DNA of 64,000 nt from Vibrio chagasii (GCF_024347355.1 NZ_AP025465.1:1612001-1676000); one strand, 5' to 3'; positions 51,306 through 60,993 are shown, numbered from the stretch's first letter. Numbers and translations: made by a program. The notes: generated by a model from the letters alone, not told the origin.

Positions 51306-53144
51306 TTAGCTACTAACTGGTTCGTCACTCAGGTGTTTGAATTGGAGTTCAACCAAGCGTTGGTATAGTTCACAGCTATTGATGAGCGACTGGTGGTTGC
51401 CGATGTCTACAAGCTGTCCTTGATCGAGCACCGCAATTTGGTCTGCGTGTTTGATTGTTGATAAACGGTGGGCGATGATGATCGTCGTTCTGCCGCGCAT
51501 TAATTCTTCCAATGCTTGCTGAACATGATGCTCACTTTCGCTGTCTAGAGCGCTTGTTGCTTCATCCAGTAGTAAGATGTTGGGATCTTTCAAGATGGCA
51601 CGCGCGATGGCAATACGCTGACGTTGACCACCAGACAGCCTTACGCCGCGCTCTCCTAGGAAACTCTGGTATCCATCTGGTAGGTTCTGAATAAACTCGT
51701 GAGCGTGCGCTTTTTTCGCCGCTTCAATCACTTGCTCATCAGTCGCTTCTGGGTTGCCGTAGCGAATGTTATGGAACACATCGTTACTGAACAGAGCGGG
51801 TTGTTGAGGAACAAGCGCCATCTGCTTTCTTAGTTCGTTCGGGTCAAACTGATTGAGTTTCACGCCACCTAGCGTCACTTTACCCATTTGAGGGTCGTAG
51901 AAACGTTGCAGCAATTCAAATAGGGTGGTTTTACCTGCACCGGATGGGCCAACTAACGCCAATACTTTTCCTTCGTGCGCGGTTAACGACAGGTTGCTTG
52001 TTGCTGGTTGATCAGGTCTAGACGGGTAACAGAAGGTCACATTATCAAAAGCGACTTCTGGCGTTAAGTTATCGAGCGATGTTGGATTCTCGACTGGGGC
52101 AACGATGTGGCTTTCCACTTGCAGAATCTCAATTAAACGCTCGGTGGCACCTGCCGCACGTTGCAGTTCGCCCATCACTTCAGAAATTGTCCCTAGGGAT
52201 GAAGCGACCATAATCGCGTAAAAGACAAATGCAGCCAGATCGCCGGCGGACATGGTGCCGTTGATAACATCAGTACCACCCACCCAAAGCATGCCTGCAA
52301 TCGCACTGAACACGATAACAATCACGCCAGAGATAAGAATCGCGCGCTGTTTTACGCGTTGACGACCAATTTCATAAGCCTTTTCTACTTCAAGTGCGAA
52401 CGACGCTTTCTCTTGGGCTTCTCGGCTGTAGCTCTGCACGGTTTTGATGTGCTCAATCGCTTCTCCCGCATAAGAGCCAACATCTGACATCGAATCTTGG
52501 CTTTTACGTGATAGCGCTCTTACGCGACGCCCGTAAACCAAAATTGGAATCAAGATAAACGGCACCGAAGCCAGCACGATAAGCGTGAGTTTAATGTTGG
52601 TGGCAAACAACATGATGATTGCACCAAGGCACATTAGCGCGCTGCGCATCGCCATCGAGAACGAAGAGCCGATGATACTCTGAAGCAGGGTGGTGTCTGT
52701 TGTGATGCGCGACATGATGTCGCCACTGCCATTGGTTTCAAAATAACTCGGATGAAGTGTCACAACGTGATTGAAGACGGATAAGCGGATATCCGCGCTT
52801 ACACGTTCACCAACGGAAGAAACCAAATAGAAGCGGAAGAAGGTACCAATAGAGATCAATACCACCACGACCATGATGAATTGGATAGCGCTACCTAAGT
52901 CTGATAACGATTGTTGGCTAAAACCCTGGTCAATCAGAAGGCGAATACCGTGTCCCACAGAAAGGGTTAAGCTCGCCGTGAAGATCAAAGCGATCAGAGC
53001 TGCAATCACGCGGCCTTTGTAAGGTTGAATAAATTTAATCAGCTCAAGCAAAATGCTGAGGCTTTTCTTCTCTGGTTTTGATTCTGGATTCTGTTGAGCT
53101 TGTCGCTGAGTTGCCTCAAGCGTAGAAGAGACATCGTTTTGCAT
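51306..53144 (-). CDS. ABC exporter half-transporter, MsbA/VcaM-like, 612 aa
   Basis: TM domain of six helices from residue ~35 to ~330 (RVIAALIALIFTASLTLSVG first), then an ATP-binding domain with Walker A GPSGAGKTTL, signature LSGGQRQR, Walker B ILLLDEATSALD and the H-loop AHRLST. Homodimeric type IV exporter in the inner membrane, for lipid or multidrug export. Resembles the vibrio multidrug ABC exporter VcaM in size. ATG at 53144. Confidence 0.9.
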   Translation of the reverse strand: MQNDVSSTLEATQRQAQQNPESKPEKKSLSILLELIKFIQPYKGRVIAALIALIFTASLTLSVGHGIRLLIDQGFSQQSLSDLGSAIQFIMVVVVLISIGTFFRFYLVSSVGERVSADIRLSVFNHVVTLHPSYFETNGSGDIMSRITTDTTLLQSIIGSSFSMAMRSALMCLGAIIMLFATNIKLTLIVLASVPFILIPILVYGRRVRALSRKSQDSMSDVGSYAGEAIEHIKTVQSYSREAQEKASFALEVEKAYEIGRQRVKQRAILISGVIVIVFSAIAGMLWVGGTDVINGTMSAGDLAAFVFYAIMVASSLGTISEVMGELQRAAGATERLIEILQVESHIVAPVENPTSLDNLTPEVAFDNVTFCYPSRPDQPATSNLSLTAHEGKVLALVGPSGAGKTTLFELLQRFYDPQMGKVTLGGVKLNQFDPNELRKQMALVPQQPALFSNDVFHNIRYGNPEATDEQVIEAAKKAHAHEFIQNLPDGYQSFLGERGVRLSGGQRQRIAIARAILKDPNILLLDEATSALDSESEHHVQQALEELMRGRTTIIIAHRLSTIKHADQIAVLDQGQLVDIGNHQSLINSCELYQRLVELQFKHLSDEPVSS

Positions 53145-53559
53145 ATGATTGCCTTAGTGTTTGTCGCTTTAAGAATAGATGACTGGTTACTTGTAATACG
53201 TCTTGTTCGCTGGCAAGTGCTAGTTATTGAGAATAGATGCCATTAAAGCATTTATTGGAGCGTAACGCTTCCTAGGAAACTCAATTTTCTATAACTCGTG
53301 TGCATTCGATGCGTACGTGGAAAGCTAAACAAAAGGAAAATTAAGCACACTTATTCGCTGCTGTCAGAGTAATAATAGGGTGGTTATCCCTGATTTTTAT
53401 TCAGGTGTATAGGTTCAATTAAGAGTCTACTACCTTCGCTTATTAAGTGGGTTTGGATTTATAAAAACGTTTGCTTTTTGGTGTCATATTCTAGTTTTCA
53501 ATAGCTTGGATGAAAAAGAGGTATGAGCAGTTAATGAGGCTGTTTTTTGCGCAGTATTT
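53145..53559. other. Intergenic region between divergent ABC exporter and art operon
   Basis: About 415 bp without a credible gene on either strand, AT-rich, with no strong terminator. It should contain the promoter of the minus-strand exporter gene; I see no clear hexamers to name. Confidence 0.5.
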
Positions 53560-53614
53560 GTTACAAAAATTCAACAAATTAATTTTTTATACATTTTTCT
53601 TGCATAAAAGTTCA
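53560..53614 (+). promoter_or_regulatory. Three tandem candidate ArgR (ARG box) operators
   Basis: Consensus TGAATWWWWATTCA matches at 53560-53573 (GTTACAAAAATTCA, right half-site exact), 53580-53593 (TAATTTTTTATACA, 11/14) and 53601-53614 (TGCATAAAAGTTCA, 12/14). Spacing is 20 and 21 bp, close to that of paired ARG boxes (~21 bp). The last overlaps the likely promoter. ArgR with arginine would then repress the art operon. Confidence 0.55.
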
Positions 53615-53627
53615 GTTTAAATAGAAT
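53600..53627 (+). promoter_or_regulatory. Candidate sigma-70 promoter of artPIQM
   Basis: TTGCAT (53600-53605), 16 bp, TAGAAT (53622-53627), about 35 bp upstream of artP's ATG. It overlaps the third ARG box, consistent with repression. Confidence 0.5.
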
Positions 53628-53661
53628 AACCAACAAATGACAATTAATGCAGTATTTTGGC

Positions 53662-54390
53662 ATGAGTATTCAAGTAAAGAGCATCAACAAATCATACGGC
53701 GATATCCAAGTTCTTCACGACATCAGTTTTAACTGTGAGAGTGGCGAAACCTTGGTACTGCTTGGCCCAAGCGGCGCCGGTAAGAGTTCACTACTGCGTG
53801 TTTTGAACCTGCTAGAAATTGCTGATAACGGTGAGCTAGACATTGCGAATGAACAATTCGATTTTTCTAGCCAGATCCAAGAGAAGCAGGGGCTGAAACT
53901 TCGTCGTAAAGTCGGCATGGTTTTCCAACAATACAACTTGTGGCCACACATGACGGTAATGGAAAACTTGATTGAAGCACCAACTAAGGTTGCAGGCCTA
54001 GATAAGCAAGAAGCGATCAATCAAGCGCAAACAGTTTTGAAAACTTTACAGCTTGCAGACAAAGCAGACGCTTGGCCGTTACAACTATCTGGTGGTCAAC
54101 AACAACGTGTCGCGATTGCTCGTGCTCTTATGATGAAGCCGGATGTATTGCTGTTTGACGAACCAACAGCGGCTCTTGATCCAGAGATCACTAACCAAGT
54201 AGTTAGCATCATTAAAGAGCTAAGCGGCACTGGAATTACTCAGGTGGTAGTGACTCACGAAGTTGACTTCGCCAAGAAGATTGCGAGCCACGTTCTTTAC
54301 CTTGAAAAGGGGTACATCGTGGAACACGGCACCAGCGACGCATTTATTAATCCGCAGACTCCAGAGTTTGCTGAATATTTGACTCACTAA
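53662..54390 (+). CDS. artP: Arginine ABC transporter ATP-binding protein ArtP
   Basis: 242 residues from ATG 53662, the length of E. coli ArtP; the ATG at 53647 adds five residues. Walker [13 protein letters not shown]-loop [11 protein letters not shown], signature LSGGQQQRV, Walker [36 protein letters not shown] and the family-typical NLWPH segment identify the arginine/polar amino-acid importer subfamily. First gene of an artP-artI-artQ-artM operon. Confidence 0.93.
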   Translation: MSIQVKSINKSYGDIQVLHDISFNCESGETLVLLGPSGAGKSSLLRVLNLLEIADNGELDIANEQFDFSSQIQEKQGLKLRRKVGMVFQQYNLWPHMTVMENLIEAPTKVAGLDKQEAINQAQTVLKTLQLADKADAWPLQLSGGQQQRVAIARALMMKPDVLLFDEPTAALDPEITNQVVSIIKELSGTGITQVVVTHEVDFAKKIASHVLYLEKGYIVEHGTSDAFINPQTPEFAEYLTH

Positions 54391-54487
54391 GTCACTGACT
54401 AGATTTACCTAAACACAACATCGATTAAAACAATCAAATTATAAGAATGGCCACAGGCCACTATCACAATGTATTCGGAGTAACAAA

Positions 54488-55219
54488 ATGAAAAAGATTC
54501 TACTAGCTTCACTTATCGGTCTTGCTTCTTTCAATGCAGCAGCTCAAGAAGAAATCAAATTCGCAATGGAAGCGACTTATGCACCATTCGAATACATGGA
54601 TGAGAACAACCAAATCCAAGGCTTCGACGTCGATCTAGCAAACGCACTTTGTGAAGAGATGAAAGCAACGTGTACTTTCCACAACCAAGCATTCGATAGC
54701 CTGATTCCAGCTCTTAAATTCAAACGTTACGATGCGGCTATCTCTGCAATGGACATCACTGAAGCACGTCTTCAACAAGTAAACTTCTCTGACGCTTACT
54801 ACGACAACTCTGCAGCATTCATCTCTATTGAAGGCAAAGTAGCAGACCAAGCAGCACTAGAAGGCAAGCGTATCGGTGTTCAAAACGGTTCTACTCACCA
54901 AAGCTACCTTCTTGAGCAACTACCAGGTGTGACAGCAGTACCTTACTCAAGCTACCAAGATGCATTCATCGATATGAAAAACGGTCGTATCGATTCTGTA
55001 TTCGGTGACACAGCGGTAGTCGCTGAATGGTTTAAGAAAGAAGACAACCTAACGTACGTTGGCGACCAAGTAACAAACCAAGAGTACTTTGGTAACGGCT
55101 TTGGTATCGCAGTAAACAAGAGCAACCCAGAGCTAGTTGCACAACTGAACACAGCACTTGCAGCAGTTAAAGCAAACGGCGAGTACGACAAGATCTTCAA
55201 CAAGTACTTCGGTAAGTAA
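54488..55219 (+). CDS. artI: Arginine-binding periplasmic protein ArtI/ArtJ
   Basis: 243 residues with signal peptide MKKILLASLIGLASFNAAAQ. EIKFAMEATYAPFEYMDENNQIQGFDVDLANALCEEM matches the type I substrate-binding fold of polar amino-acid binding proteins. Delivers arginine to ArtQM. High codon adaptation, with AT-poor third positions, suggests strong expression. Confidence 0.92.
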   Translation: MKKILLASLIGLASFNAAAQEEIKFAMEATYAPFEYMDENNQIQGFDVDLANALCEEMKATCTFHNQAFDSLIPALKFKRYDAAISAMDITEARLQQVNFSDAYYDNSAAFISIEGKVADQAALEGKRIGVQNGSTHQSYLLEQLPGVTAVPYSSYQDAFIDMKNGRIDSVFGDTAVVAEWFKKEDNLTYVGDQVTNQEYFGNGFGIAVNKSNPELVAQLNTALAAVKANGEYDKIFNKYFGK

Positions 55220-55222
55220 TTT

Positions 55223-55909
55223 ATGGAATTAACGGGTTACTCTTTAGGGCTCGTCGAGGCAAGCTGGATGACTGTTCAGCTTGCATTCGTAAGCCTATTG
55301 GTTGGATTAATTTTAGCGGTAATGTTTGCAGGCGGTGAAATGTCTCGTCGTGTCGCAATCAAATGGCCGACAACCGCGTTCGTGACAATCGTACGTGGGC
55401 TACCAGAAATCTTGGTGGTTTTGTTTATCTACTTTGGCTCAACACAAGTGCTCTTCATGATCACTGGTGACTTTGTTGAAGTTAGCCCGTTCTTATCTGG
55501 TGTTGTTGCGTTGTCACTTATTTTCGCTTCGTACGCTTCACAAACTATTCGTGGTGCATTGAAAGCGGTAGGTAAAGGGCAGAGAGAAGCGGCGAGTGCA
55601 TTGGGTATTCCACAATCTAACGCATTCTTCAGAATTGTTTTGCCACAAGCAGTAAGACACGCACTACCAGGCTTAACGAACCAGTGGTTGGTTCTATTGA
55701 AAGATACTGCACTGGTTTCTCTGATTGGCGTAACTGATCTACTGAAGCAAGCGCAGTTAACATCAGCAGCAACGCACGAAGCATTTACTTGGTACGCAAC
55801 GGCGGCAGCTATCTACCTAATCATCACATTGATCACGCAAAGAGCAGTAAAAGTGATTGATGGTAAGTTCTCTATTCAGGGTTTGGGTAACAAAGGGGCA
55901 ATGGCATGA
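55223..55909 (+). CDS. artQ: Arginine ABC transporter permease ArtQ
   Basis: 228 residues with five membrane helices and the EAA motif [22 protein letters not shown] that contacts ArtP. Starts 3 bp after art[15 protein letters not shown] is the periplasmic-side gate segment typical of the His/Glu/Gln/Arg permeases. Ends overlapping artM by 4 bp (ATGA). Confidence 0.92.
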   Translation: MELTGYSLGLVEASWMTVQLAFVSLLVGLILAVMFAGGEMSRRVAIKWPTTAFVTIVRGLPEILVVLFIYFGSTQVLFMITGDFVEVSPFLSGVVALSLIFASYASQTIRGALKAVGKGQREAASALGIPQSNAFFRIVLPQAVRHALPGLTNQWLVLLKDTALVSLIGVTDLLKQAQLTSAATHEAFTWYATAAAIYLIITLITQRAVKVIDGKFSIQGLGNKGAMA

Positions 55910-56574
55910 ATCAACAATACCTCTCTCAAATGCTTGAAGGTTTAACGACCAGTCTTCAACTCACCGGCGCGTCACTGCTTGTTGGTTGTATCTTGTCGCT
56001 ACTGATGACGGTAACACTGATCCTAAGATTACCTGCGATTCACTGGGTAACACGTGGCATCATTACCTTGTTCACTGGTACACCATTACTAGTTCAGATC
56101 TTCTTGGTGTATTACGGCCCAGGTCAGTTCGATTGGATTCGTGAAAGCTTCATGTGGACATGGCTCAGCCAACCTTGGTTCTGCGCAATGTTGGCATTGG
56201 CTTTGAACACGGCGGCATACAGCACGCTACTGTTCAGAGGCGCATTCAATGCGATTCCTGCAGGGCAGTGGGAAGCATGTCGTGCACTAGGTATGGACAA
56301 AATCACGACGCTTAAAGTGCTTCTGCCATACGCATTACGCCGTGCCGTTCCAGCTTACTCAAACGAAGTGATTCTAGTCTTCAAAGGCACATCACTAGCA
56401 AGCACCATTACCATCATGGATTTGATGGGCTACGCTCAGCGTATTAACGGCCAAACGTACGACACACTGACTGTGTTCGGTATCGCTGGTGCATTCTACC
56501 TAGCAGTAAACGGCATTTTAACACTTATCTTCCGCCAAGTAGAAAAGAAAGCCCTCGCATTTGAAGCGGCGTAA
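55906..56574 (+). CDS. artM: Arginine ABC transporter permease ArtM
   Basis: 222 residues, same length as E. coli ArtM. EAA loop [42 protein letters not shown] at the gate. Overlaps artQ at ATGA, so translation is probably coupled. Followed by a strong terminator. Confidence 0.92.
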   Translation: MNQQYLSQMLEGLTTSLQLTGASLLVGCILSLLMTVTLILRLPAIHWVTRGIITLFTGTPLLVQIFLVYYGPGQFDWIRESFMWTWLSQPWFCAMLALALNTAAYSTLLFRGAFNAIPAGQWEACRALGMDKITTLKVLLPYALRRAVPAYSNEVILVFKGTSLASTITIMDLMGYAQRINGQTYDTLTVFGIAGAFYLAVNGILTLIFRQVEKKALAFEAA

Positions 56575-56605
56575 GCTAGCCAGTCAAAAGCTTAACTAAC
56601 GTATA

Positions 56606-56645
56606 AAGCCTGCCATTTATGTTCGCATAGATGGCAGGCTTTTTT
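56606..56645 (+). terminator. Intrinsic terminator of artPIQM
   Basis: AAGCCTGCCAT (56606-56616) pairs with ATGGCAGGCTT (56631-56641) and the inner TTATG/CATAG continues the stem around a TTCG loop; a run of six T follows. Confidence 0.9.
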
Positions 56646-56816
56646 GTGTTTTCAACATAGCTCGGAGGGCTGTGGACACATACAGTGCGAGGCGGGTTTA
56701 GCTAGATTCATAACATATGGAAATATTCTGTATTTTGTTATTTGATATGCCTATCTATGTTTTAAGTCACTGAAATAATGTAATAAATCGTGCTAGATTG
56801 CTATGCATATGAAACT
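56646..56816. other. Non-coding border between core genes and second cassette array
   Basis: About 170 bp AT-rich, no gene. The right part (GCTAGATTGC...GAAACTAGATAGAAT) is homologous to DNA just before the palindrome at the left array edge. Confidence 0.55.
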
Positions 56817-56858
56817 AGATAGAATGATCCTGTATTTAAATGAAGAATTTTTCGATCT
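56817..56858. repeat. 42-bp near-palindrome at left edge of second cassette array (copy 2)
   Basis: Same layout as 1090-1131: left arm AGATAGAATGATCCTG, centre ATTTAAAT, right arm AGAATTTTTCGATCT, then TAATAGCTGTTATGC. It has more mismatches than copy 1. The following GNAT gene starts 37 bp downstream. Confidence 0.68.
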
Positions 56859-56895
56859 AATAGCTGTTATGCCCTTTTCGGTTTTTTGAGGTTCT

Positions 56896-57375
56896 ATGAA
56901 AATAAGAAAAATGAGTTCACCTGACTTGCCAGCTTTGTATGATATTTACACTGACAAAGAGGTTGTGAACAACAATCGTTACTTGCCTGACATCAAAAGG
57001 GAAGAGTTCGACTCAATGTTCAATGACAGCCAGCTTAATTTTGTCGCGGTTGAAAGCGATGGAGAACTCTTGGGTCATTTGGCTATTAACTCAACGTCTA
57101 AGCCGAGGTTAAAGCACTCTGCATCTTTTGGTATTGCGGTCGCCAAAACTTCCCGAGGAAAGGGAGTGGGTCGTTTCTTAATGGAATACTTGCTGTCGTA
57201 TTGTGATGAGCAGCTAAACTTGACGCGTTTAGAGTTAGAAGTGCATGCAAACAACGTTGCAGCGTTGGCTCTTTATAAATCCTTTGGCTTTGAAGTTGAG
57301 GGTACAAAACGCAAGGCTGTGCTTGTTGAAGATAATCTAATAGACATCGTCATCATGTCGAGAGTACGGACATAA
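56896..57375 (+). CDS. GNAT N-acetyltransferase, 159 aa (cassette gene)
   Basis: FGIAVAKTSRGKGVGRFLMEYLLSYCDEQ carries the loop, VHANNVAALALYKSFGFEVEGTKRKAVL the C-terminal half; a RimI/RimJ-like acetyltransferase. ATG at 56896 behind GAGGTTCT. The stop codon lies in R'' of the attC. First cassette of the right array. Confidence 0.9.
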   Translation: MKIRKMSSPDLPALYDIYTDKEVVNNNRYLPDIKREEFDSMFNDSQLNFVAVESDGELLGHLAINSTSKPRLKHSASFGIAVAKTSRGKGVGRFLMEYLLSYCDEQLNLTRLELEVHANNVAALALYKSFGFEVEGTKRKAVLVEDNLIDIVIMSRVRT

Positions 57376-57488
57376 CAAACAATTTAAGAGTGATTCAGCA
57401 CGCTTGGCATTTTGGTTTGGGTTAAGTTCGGTGATTATGGTGGTCAAATTGAGTGCCGTGGTCGCGTGCTTCACACCTTAATTGGGCT
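57369..57488 (+). repeat. attC site, interrupted near R' by IS E
   Basis: GGACATAACAAACAATTTAAG over the stop, then GATTCAGCACGCTTGGCATT and CGTGCTTCACACCTTAATTG. IS E starts at GGCTACATGGAC; the displaced core CGTTAGCA is at 58813-58820. Confidence 0.88.
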
Positions 57489-57713
57489 ACATGGACTCCC
57501 TCTTTTGTCAACAATAGCTCCCGCTGACAACAGTGGATCGGACAGCAGCTCTACATTCGGTGTTTAATCGGAATCGTTCCGTCACCTTGATGATATTCGC
57601 TTGATGCCAGCCTCATTCGTTAAACAGTATTTATTACTTCCCAATTAAACAGGTTTAGGCATCTCGGTCTGGTCGTATTGTCATCATTTGCTATTGCTTT
57701 GACTCGGTGAGTG
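57488..57713 (-). ncRNA. Putative guide (seekRNA) region of IS E (inferred)
   Basis: Non-coding stretch downstream of tnp up to the IS end, the expected place of the IS1111-group guide. Boundaries unknown. Confidence 0.35.
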
Positions 57714-58741
57714 TTAACCGTTTACATAGTTAATCTTGTACTCTTTTCCTGTTGTTAATAATGCCCAAATTATACGAGCGTTTTTTGCTGCTAGGGCGAC
57801 AGCTGCTCGTTTATAACCTCGTCGTTCAACGAGTTGATTTAACCAAATACTGTTGCGATCGGTTTTCTCTTTACATCGTGCAATAACGGCTCTTGCGCCA
57901 TGAATAAGTAGAGTGCGAATATGTTTTTCGCCTCTTTTGCTGATGCGACCAAGATAAACATGACCACCTGTTGAGTATTGTCTTGGAACCAACCCTATCC
58001 ACGCGGCAAATTGGCGGCTAGATCCAAATTGTTTGGCGTCATTGACTGTCGCGACAATGGCACTTGCACTGTGTTCACCGACACCTGGAATATCCATGAG
58101 GGCTTTGGCTGAAGCCATCTCACGAACTAAAGCAGAGACTCTACGATCATAGTGCAATACTTCTAGGTTAGGTGTTGAATCTTGTTCGATAGATCTTGAA
58201 GTAGCTCTCGAGCGAGTATAGGCAAACCATTTTCTGCATCTTCAAGGACGCTACCAATGGTGTTTTGAGCCGAGTAGCGACCCTGCGGCATCACAATGCC
58301 AAATTCGGAAAGCAAACCTCTGAGCTGGTTAATAGTCGCCGTTCTTGTTTTAATTAGCCCCTGTCGAATACGGTGCAGGCAAAGCACAGCTTGTTGTTCT
58401 TCACTTTTTATAGAGACAAATCGTGTTTTGGGTCTAGATACCGCTTCACAGATGGCCTCTGCGTCATTGGCATCGTTCTTCTCATTTTGTCGATATGGAA
58501 TAACGAATTTTGACGCCATAATTTTCAGGTTATGACCTAGTTTCAGTAGCTCTCTCGCCCAGTGGTGTGCACCAGAGCACGCCTCCATACCGATGAGGCA
58601 GGGCGGTAACTTCGCGAATGTGTCTAAGAGTTTGTTTCTTCTGACAGTTTTGCGTAGGACGCACTTGCCATATGCATCAACGCCGTGAATACTGAATACA
58701 TTCTTGGCGAGGTCAACGCCAATAGTTTGAATGGTGGACAT
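57714..58741 (-). pseudogene. IS1111-group transposase with a single frameshift
   Basis: From ATG 58741 (GGAGGTTACT upstream) the N-terminal part runs to about 58163: D10 (IGVDLAKN), E53 (GMEACSGAHHW), D90 and D93 (EKNDANDAEAI). The frame is then interrupted after NKIQHLT and continues in the next frame to 57714: IPGVGEHSASAI, GLVPRQYSTGGHVYLG with the catalytic serine. One lost base at about 58165 joins both parts. Either a recent inactivating mutation or, less likely, a -1 slippage. Confidence 0.85.
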
Positions 58742-58837
58742 AGTAACCTCCAGTTCTTCAGCGTGTACTAAGTATGGCACGCAGAGTGTCAGGTAGAGGG
58801 AGTCCATATCATTCGTTAGCATTCGACAGGAGATAAC

Positions 58838-59413
58838 ATGTACATTTTGGTAGTAAGTTCGAGCTTGGATCCAAACAGTCGAAGTCGTCAAATCGCTAAG
58901 CTATGTATTGATGAACTACAATCGTTGGATAGACAAGTTAAATTTGTTGATTTGGCCGAACTTAATGTGCCAAATTTTGATAACGACAAAATATATCAGA
59001 CAGAACAATATAAGGCGTTACATAAGTTAACGTCTGAGTCGAGTGGTATCGTTTTATGTAGCCCAATTTATAATTGGGGGTGTTGTTCTGAGTTAAAGAA
59101 ATACATTGAATATGTTGGGTCTACACCTCCTGATGGTAGTTTAACTGGCGCGCTCTTCGATAAAGTCGTGACGTTTGTAACCTCAGCAGGGCTACCTCAT
59201 AGTTACATGGCTGACTCTGCGCTCTCGACGTCACTAAGCATTGATTTCAAGTGTATTATCAATCCCTACAACTTGTATGTTCATAATCGTCACTGGGTCA
59301 ATGATACCCTTTCGGATGAAAGGCTACCCAGGCTTGAAAAGTCAATGAAAGTAATGGACGAGCTCTGTAGTTTATTGAGTGCTAGAACATATAAGTCTGG
59401 GTGGGAACTGTGA
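58838..59413 (+). CDS. NADPH-dependent FMN reductase-family protein, 191 aa (cassette gene)
   Basis: Flavodoxin-like fold: ILVVSSSLDPNSRSRQIAKL (phosphate loop) at the N-terminus, then VLCSPIYNWGCCSELKKYIEYVGS around FMN. Reduces FMN or uses it to reduce quinones/azo compounds. ATG at 58838 after AGGAGATAAC. Followed by an attC whose R' end is taken by IS copy C. Confidence 0.87.
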   Translation: MYILVVSSSLDPNSRSRQIAKLCIDELQSLDRQVKFVDLAELNVPNFDNDKIYQTEQYKALHKLTSESSGIVLCSPIYNWGCCSELKKYIEYVGSTPPDGSLTGALFDKVVTFVTSAGLPHSYMADSALSTSLSIDFKCIINPYNLYVHNRHWVNDTLSDERLPRLEKSMKVMDELCSLLSARTYKSGWEL

Positions 59414-59536
59414 TGCATACAATCTGTTTAAGAGTGATTCGTAATGCTTGGCATTTTTGCTATGCATAGTGTTTAGTGTTTAAGGTGATATGTAGCGGCT
59501 TTAGTATTGCGTTGCTCACCCCTTAACAAGGCGTTG
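59413..59536 (+). repeat. attC site, interrupted at R' by IS copy C
   Basis: R'' GCATACAATCTG (one base missing from GCATAACAA), GATTCGTAATGCTTGGCATT, right block TTGCGTTGCTCACCCCTTAAC, ending AAGGCGTTG at IS C, the same position as in copies A and B. Confidence 0.88.
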
Positions 59537-59838
59537 ATATGACCCCCACTGTCAATTAAAAACGTAGAAGTTTCTGCTCCCTCATTTCAGAGCCTTTGTT
59601 CATTTTGGGATAGTGTTACCGCATAGATGAAGCAAGTAATGTCGTCGGTTCTCATGCTGATATACGTGGATTGCTCATCGTTTGATGAATAGAGCCTACC
59701 TTACTTGTTCCGTCGTAGCACCTGTCTTCAGTCTATGCTCGTGGTTCAATACAGCCGAAGCTATATGGCCGTCCTAACGCCGTCGGTGTTTGTGCCACTC
59801 CCGATGCTTTATCCAATGCGATAACACTAATTCTGTCT
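59536..59838 (-). ncRNA. Putative seekRNA-coding region of IS copy C (inferred)
   Basis: 303 bp, near-identical to the same region in copy B, no open frame. Expected site of the IS1111-group guide RNA. Confidence 0.5.
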
Positions 59839-60993
59839 TCATGCCGGTAAACGAGCGATTCGAGTTCTCGGATCTACGTCGCTAATGACAACTTCACGCG
59901 CAATGGCCCAGATGTAAGCGATCATCTCTCTTGCGATGGCGACCACAACGACATTTCGGTGTTTACCTTTTTGTAGTAGTCGTTGGTAACGACGACATAA
60001 CCTTTGCTGGGCTTGCCAAGCGATATCAACTATCTCTTTAGGCAGCCCTTCTTGCCTTAGTAGCAGCTCTACAGAGATGTTCGCTTTATGCTTATAGGTG
60101 TGTGCGCCTTCAACGAGTAACCGTCTGGCTCGACTGTTGCCACACTTTGTTAAGCTGCCACGACGAGTTTTACCTCCACTGGAGTTTTCTGTTGGAACAA
60201 GCCCAAGGTAAGCCATAAGCTTTCTTGGATGGTCGAACCGCCGTAAGTCACCCAGCTCAGCTATTGTGCCAAGAGCTACGAGTAACCTTACACCCCGCAT
60301 AGCTTGAATGGCTTTCACAACAGGATAGTATCGCCAGTTTTTGACCTGATGGAGCAGTTCATTATCGAGTCGTTGCAGCCGCTGTATCCGTTCATTGATT
60401 GTAATGATCATCTCTTGCAAGACGATTTGCTGACAATGGTGAGGAAGAATGAGATCGGTCAGCCACCGTAGATGCTTTTTAGACCAGTTATCATTCACCG
60501 TCGCTTGGATATTATTGCGAAGAAGAAAGCCTTTGAGTTGGAACTTTGCGTCTTTGAGATCTTTCATTGCCGTTTCTCTGGCACGCGAGAGATCTCGAAT
60601 AGCTTCATCTTCGGCTTCTGGTACATAGATGGGTGTAAGCTCTTCGGCTTTTAACAGCTTGGCGAGCTTTGCTGCGTCTCGTTTGTCAGTTTTAACTCTA
60701 TCGCCTGGCTTCTTAGGTATAAGTGATGGAGCGACGACATAGCAGCAGTGTCCCAGGCTCGTAATCAGGCGATAAGTCCAGTAACCACATGGTCCTGCTT
60801 CATAGACAAAGTGCAGAGTGGCTTTTGGATACTTGGATTGCAGTTGCTTGGCCAATTTAATTAGCGCGGCCTTATTGGATTTAATACGGCCTAACTGTTG
60901 TGGGTTTGCCCCTCGATGTTCTAGTAAAACAGCGACTTGAATAAATGACTTATGCGTATCTAAGCCAATGAAAATTATGCTATCTTTACTCAT
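59839..60993 (-). CDS. IS110-family (IS1111 group) transposase, intact (copy C)
   Basis: 384 residues from the ATG at 60993. D12/E65/D103/D106 and the SSGG serine are all present. It differs from copy B at only a few residues (for example Q to L in AVLLEHRG). GGAGG precedes the start; an inverted repeat at 60994-61073 can pair with it. Full-length, so a likely source of transposase for the deleted copy A. Confidence 0.95.
   Translation of the reverse strand: MSKDSIIFIGLDTHKSFIQVAVLLEHRGANPQQLGRIKSNKAALIKLAKQLQSKYPKATLHFVYEAGPCGYWTYRLITSLGHCCYVVAPSLIPKKPGDRVKTDKRDAAKLAKLLKAEELTPIYVPEAEDEAIRDLSRARETAMKDLKDAKFQLKGFLLRNNIQATVNDNWSKKHLRWLTDLILPHHCQQIVLQEMIITINERIQRLQRLDNELLHQVKNWRYYPVVKAIQAMRGVRLLVALGTIAELGDLRRFDHPRKLMAYLGLVPTENSSGGKTRRGSLTKCGNSRARRLLVEGAHTYKHKANISVELLLRQEGLPKEIVDIAWQAQQRLCRRYQRLLQKGKHRNVVVVAIAREMIAYIWAIAREVVISDVDPRTRIARLPA

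Larger units (their letters stand above)
57488..58809 (-). mobile_element. IS1111-type IS E, tnp with one frameshift, inserted in attC
   Basis: Left end ACATGGACTCCCTCT and right end AGAGGGAGTCCATAT form subterminal inverted repeats. Minus-strand transposase, ~225 bp non-coding DNA downstream of it at the left end. Same subgroup as IS D, with a different sequence. Confidence 0.86.
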
